From assembly GCA_004143645.1 (NCBI GenBank), contig RXPK01004506.1, forward strand, positions 43,064 through 107,063: DNA of 64,000 nt, read 5' to 3'. The translations under genes were made by a program, and so were the position numbers. Shown piece by piece: positions 60,849-64,000 of this stretch; the stretch's first letter is position 1; every line of letters begins with the position of its first letter. The stretch is from Protaetia brevitarsis (taxonomy: Eukaryota > Arthropoda > Insecta > Coleoptera > Scarabaeidae). The notes beneath the pieces were generated by a model that did no database searches, was not told the DNA's origin, and saw only the letters and a program-made list of their open reading frames with translations.

Positions 60849-62088
60849 TGTAAATATCAAAATGTTGCCTTATTTGTAAACTCACATTTGTTAATTATAA
60901 TCCTCAACGCTTAATAATATAAGGATATTTTGATTCATAAAATTTCCTCATTATCCTATGGTTTGGTGCTTCAAGATTACTAATATCATTCAAATCATAA
61001 TAGGCAGGTATTATTTTATTCTGTAGTAGATTTATAAATAATCTTTTTTCTGCTGGTGTATGTAAAAAAAATAATTTTAGTGTTAATCTTCTGAGATAAA
61101 ATTAATTATGGAATTTGACAAGAATATATTGTTAGGATTGCTGAATACATTTAAGTATTTACTTCTTGACTACATTTCGCTATGTGGGTTTAGGGATATT
61201 TTCAAGAACAACTTGTGTTTCATTCTTATCCTTAATTGTCGGGAATATTCATTCCTCAATGCATGTCTTTTATTACACTATCCTGCAATTTTAGTTGACA
61301 AATACTTCTCAACAATATCTTATCTGCCATGTAATATTTTTGTCAACTTTCTTAAGAACTCATCTCCAATTTTCCAGATTTTTTAGTTATCGCATCAGTT
61401 CTAATTTCAGGAAATTCGGTCCTGACTTATTTCCTATCGCACCAAACTGTCCCCTAGTCCTCTGTATGAATAATACGATTCAACAAACACACATTATTAT
61501 TATTGTTATTATTATTAGTGTTATTGACAGATCATCGAAATAGTCGTACGTCTATCTCCACAGATCTTTTCCGAGAATTTCTGTTTATATACTTCTTATA
61601 ACACCCACAAGTCCGAGATACCGTTCCTGGTAATCGGTCCAAAGTTCGTGTCTTCCGATGCACGTTCCCGCGAACTGTTATTGACACTTCAATCATACAT
61701 TCACGAGATGATTCTTTCGTCAGCCATCGAGCATCACAGCAGTGCAGTCGAAAACGGGAAAACAAGCAATAATCGGACTAATTAAATTTAATTAAGTGTA
61801 CATGCAAGTTGATGTGTAAACAATTCTCTATAAATTTTGACAAAATAAATTCTGAATGATTTTTTTTCCTGGTAGTAGATTTTATAAGTAGGTTGATTAA
61901 AATGATAGGTCAAGGCGAAGCAATTGAAAGAAAAAAAAATAATAGTATAATGAATATTTTTCAAGATATTTTTTTATCGGCTGTTGCATACATAAATTAA
62001 TTGAAGAGAAAATAAAATTAGCACGTTAACAAATATGAACAAGTTGGTAGAGAATAACAGACTAGAATTTATTGCTCGAAATTTGGAT
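60849..62088. other. non-coding stretch
   Basis: No recognisable gene. The frame at 61108-61386 has no domain. The 61540-61800 block is CpG-bearing and non-repetitive and could be regulatory or first-exon DNA. Confidence 0.35.
61493..61518. repeat. (ATT)n microsatellite
   Basis: Short interrupted ATT run of about 26 bp. Confidence 0.75.
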
Positions 62089-62133
62089 TTCTACACATTT
62101 CAATAGCTAAGCACGCTATTGAAATGTGTAGAA
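62089..62133. repeat. perfect 19-bp hairpin at the duplication edge
   Basis: TTCTACACATTTCAATAGC and its exact reverse complement flank a 7-nt loop. It ends 5 bp before the second copy of the segmental duplication. Confidence 0.85.
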
Positions 62134-62138
62134 GTAAA

Positions 62139-62560
62139 GTTATCTCTTAAATAAGCCATTTGCAAGACCAAAGTTTATTAAGATATTTTGTTTAGATTTA
62201 TATCAGGCAGTTCTACCCTAAATCCTGCCACTTGGCTGTGAGACACCTGTATAAAAGTGATGCATCTTTGAACATGGAAAGCATTTATTTCACAGTAACA
62301 AAATTTTCTAAACTAAAGCGACATTGTTAAAATTATTTTTCCGTTTATTACTACTTAGATCAAAGTACCTCCATATATATGTAGCTCCGTAAGAAAAAAT
62401 ATCTTAAAATGCTCACTTAAAAAAAGTACTTATAGCTTATACAGTGAAACGTCTTTACAACGGACTATCGTAAGCCCGACAGATATGTTCATTCCAAAGA
62501 GGTATACGCTGAAGAGAAATAAACAAAAATGATTGTCACAGAAATCGTCCAAGAATCACA
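62139..62560 (+). repeat. segmental duplication, copy B
   Basis: Counterpart of 59926-60360 in the same orientation, 2.2 kb downstream. Copy B carries a small deletion around the CCTACCCTATC segment of copy A. Confidence 0.88.
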
Positions 62561-63085
62561 GTATCTTTCGACACATTTCTATGTATGGATATTAAAAACG
62601 ATAATGGTTCCAAATGAGAGCCCTGAGTTTATATCAAAATATATTTAAAAAAAAAGTATTTATAGCTTATACAGTGGAACCTCTTTAGAACGGACTATCA
62701 CAAGCCCGACAGATATGTCCATTCTAAAGAGGTATACGCCGAGGAGGAATAAACAATAATGATTATCACAGAAATCGTCCAAGAATCACAGTATCTTTCG
62801 GCACATTTCTATGTATGGTTATTAAAAACGATAATGATTCCAAATGAGAGCCCTGATTTTATATCAAAATATACTTAAAAAAAGTATTTATAGCTTATAC
62901 AGTGAACCTCTTTACAACGGACTATCACAAGCCCGACAGATATGTCCATTCCAAAGAGGTATACGCTGAGGAGGAATAAGCAAAAATGATTATCACAGAA
63001 ATCGTCCAAGAATCACAGTATTTTTCGGCACATTTTTATGTATGGATATTAAAAACCCTGAGTTATATCAAAATATTTTTTTTTT
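62442..63085 (+). repeat. ~230-bp tandem array built on a pogo MITE end
   Basis: Three units start at 62442, 62672 and 62900 (spacing 230 and 228 bp). Each opens with a CAGTGAAACCTCTTTACAAC-like pogo terminus, then CGACAGATATGTCCATTC and GAGGTATACGC, then a unit-specific half with CGTCCAAGAATCACAGTATC and TTCTATGTATGGATATTAAA. The third unit has an internal deletion near 63055 and fades out at about 63085. No right-hand pogo end is present in the array. Confidence 0.9.
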
Positions 63086-64000
63086 CATGTATTTACGGTT
63101 TTGCTTGTAAGGAACGCTCTTCAAGTGTCAAATTCAAAATTTGAAGAGATTTGACAGGCATGTAAAGTATAGTTTAGATATGCAAGGGGTATTTTTTATC
63201 GGAGAAAGTTCGTTTTGAAAGGGTAAAACATTCCTTAAAAGTTTATTAATTTTTCAATTTTTCTATATAATTATGTAACGAGTAACGCAGGTGATGTTTA
63301 AATGTATAAAAGTTACTTCATATCAGAAATTCCTTCATAACAATTGGCACTGCGGAATATAGAGGGCATTGCACATAGTTTAATTGTAATTGTCTTTAAT
63401 CTATCGCATCTATTCCCATTGTCATGAAAGAACTTCCTGATATGAAGCACATTTTGCATTTAAACATCATCTACAAACTTCATCAAATCCAGAATTTAAC
63501 ACCTGGAGAAGCTCTTCAAACTTATTTAAAGTAAATGTCCTTCTGCTTGAACCTTTGCTTATATAATATTAATAAGTGCTTAAATTTTGACAAGAACCTA
63601 GAGAAATATTTTCATTGGTAGCTCAACAGCTTAACAGTCCAATAGATTTTTTTTCTGACGTAAACGGCTCTCGCAATGATAATATCTTTTATAATGGCGC
63701 CTAAATTCACAGATTCTCATAGAAAATATATTAATCTATGTCTAATACAACTTGTGCAATAAGTTTATTTACATTATATTCCTAAGACACAACAAATGTT
63801 TCACCAGAATAAGAGTTAAACTCTAGACTTTGCACTTGGTACTTGCAAAGTCCAACGGACATTTTTAAATTCGTAGATAGACTAGGGCAGTGTGCAAGAA
63901 AATAAAAATAACGTAACTGATTATGATTAAATTAATAGCATTTACGTATTATGTACTAATTATTTGCGTAGATTTCGACACCTTATCTGATGAAAATGTC
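63086..64000. other. non-coding stretch to window end
   Basis: No recognisable gene. A TCTTCAAGTGTCAAATTC / AATTTGAAGAGATTTGACA pair near 63117-63156 is a weak foldback. Confidence 0.4.

Noticed and set aside
62089..62133. 19-bp hairpin as a microRNA precursor
   Set aside because: The stem is short and perfect with a 7-nt loop and no extended pairing on either side; it does not resemble an animal pre-miRNA.
62442..63085. Tandem repeat considered as a CRISPR-like array
   Set aside because: Units are ~230 bp, continuous without spacers, contain a pogo end, and the DNA is eukaryotic.

Overview
This is eukaryotic nuclear DNA from an insect. It is AT-rich, has small GT-AG introns, and carries LINE, hAT, mariner, pogo and PIF/Harbinger relics together with arthropod-type genes (a ZAD C2H2 zinc-finger protein and an insect MSS51-like MYND protein). 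A beetle is plausible, but the sequence alone does not prove the order. No viral, bacterial or CRISPR content was recognised.

Gene content lies in one block, about 33.5-48.2 kb. A ZAD zinc-finger gene (minus strand, 5 exons, 33516-35107) and an RNF181-like RING E3 gene (plus strand, 3 exons, 35295-35838) are head-to-head across 187 bp. A tandem-MYND, MSS51-like gene follows on the plus strand (36368-37596). A large rootletin (CROCC/Root) gene on the minus strand (40319-48215) converges on it. I reconstructed rootletin as 25 coding exons with consistent phases, about 1954 residues. The MYND gene and rootletin each need two single-base corrections to stay in frame; consensus errors are the likeliest reason, although a real lesion cannot be excluded. 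A possible small membrane-protein exon lies just upstream of rootletin.

Both flanks (1-33 kb and 49-64 kb) are repeat-rich intergenic or intronic DNA. They hold pieces of CR1/Jockey-like LINEs, I/R1-group LINEs with RNase H, two mariner-type transposases (one with DD41D spacing), a hAT transposase relic, a 2.3-kb hAT-like element with near-matching 8-bp duplications, a 0.5-kb MITE with a perfect 8-bp target-site duplication, two PIF/Harbinger-type elements, a pogo-type MITE, and several hairpins. CpG-bearing, non-repetitive stretches near 1.85-2.96, 11.5-11.7, 16.9-17.05, 24.9-25.4, 28.6-28.9, 52.6-53.0, 59.5-59.7 and 61.5-61.8 kb look like regulatory or first-exon DNA of genes I cannot see whole.

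The most unusual structures are: (1) a Harbinger-type element carrying a zeste-like Myb/SANT gene (57246-58467, TTA duplication) facing an inverted 0.85-kb copy of its own interior; (2) a ~230-bp tandem array grown from the end of a pogo MITE (62442-63085) inside one copy of a 2.2-kb-spaced segmental duplication; (3) a 138-bp LINE 3' end inserted with a 14-bp target-site duplication (12960-13097), whose longer relative is at 53.3-54.97 kb; (4) a hAT-like element with no recognisable transposase but two short unknown reading frames; (5) a perfect 33-bp hairpin at 23788-23891.
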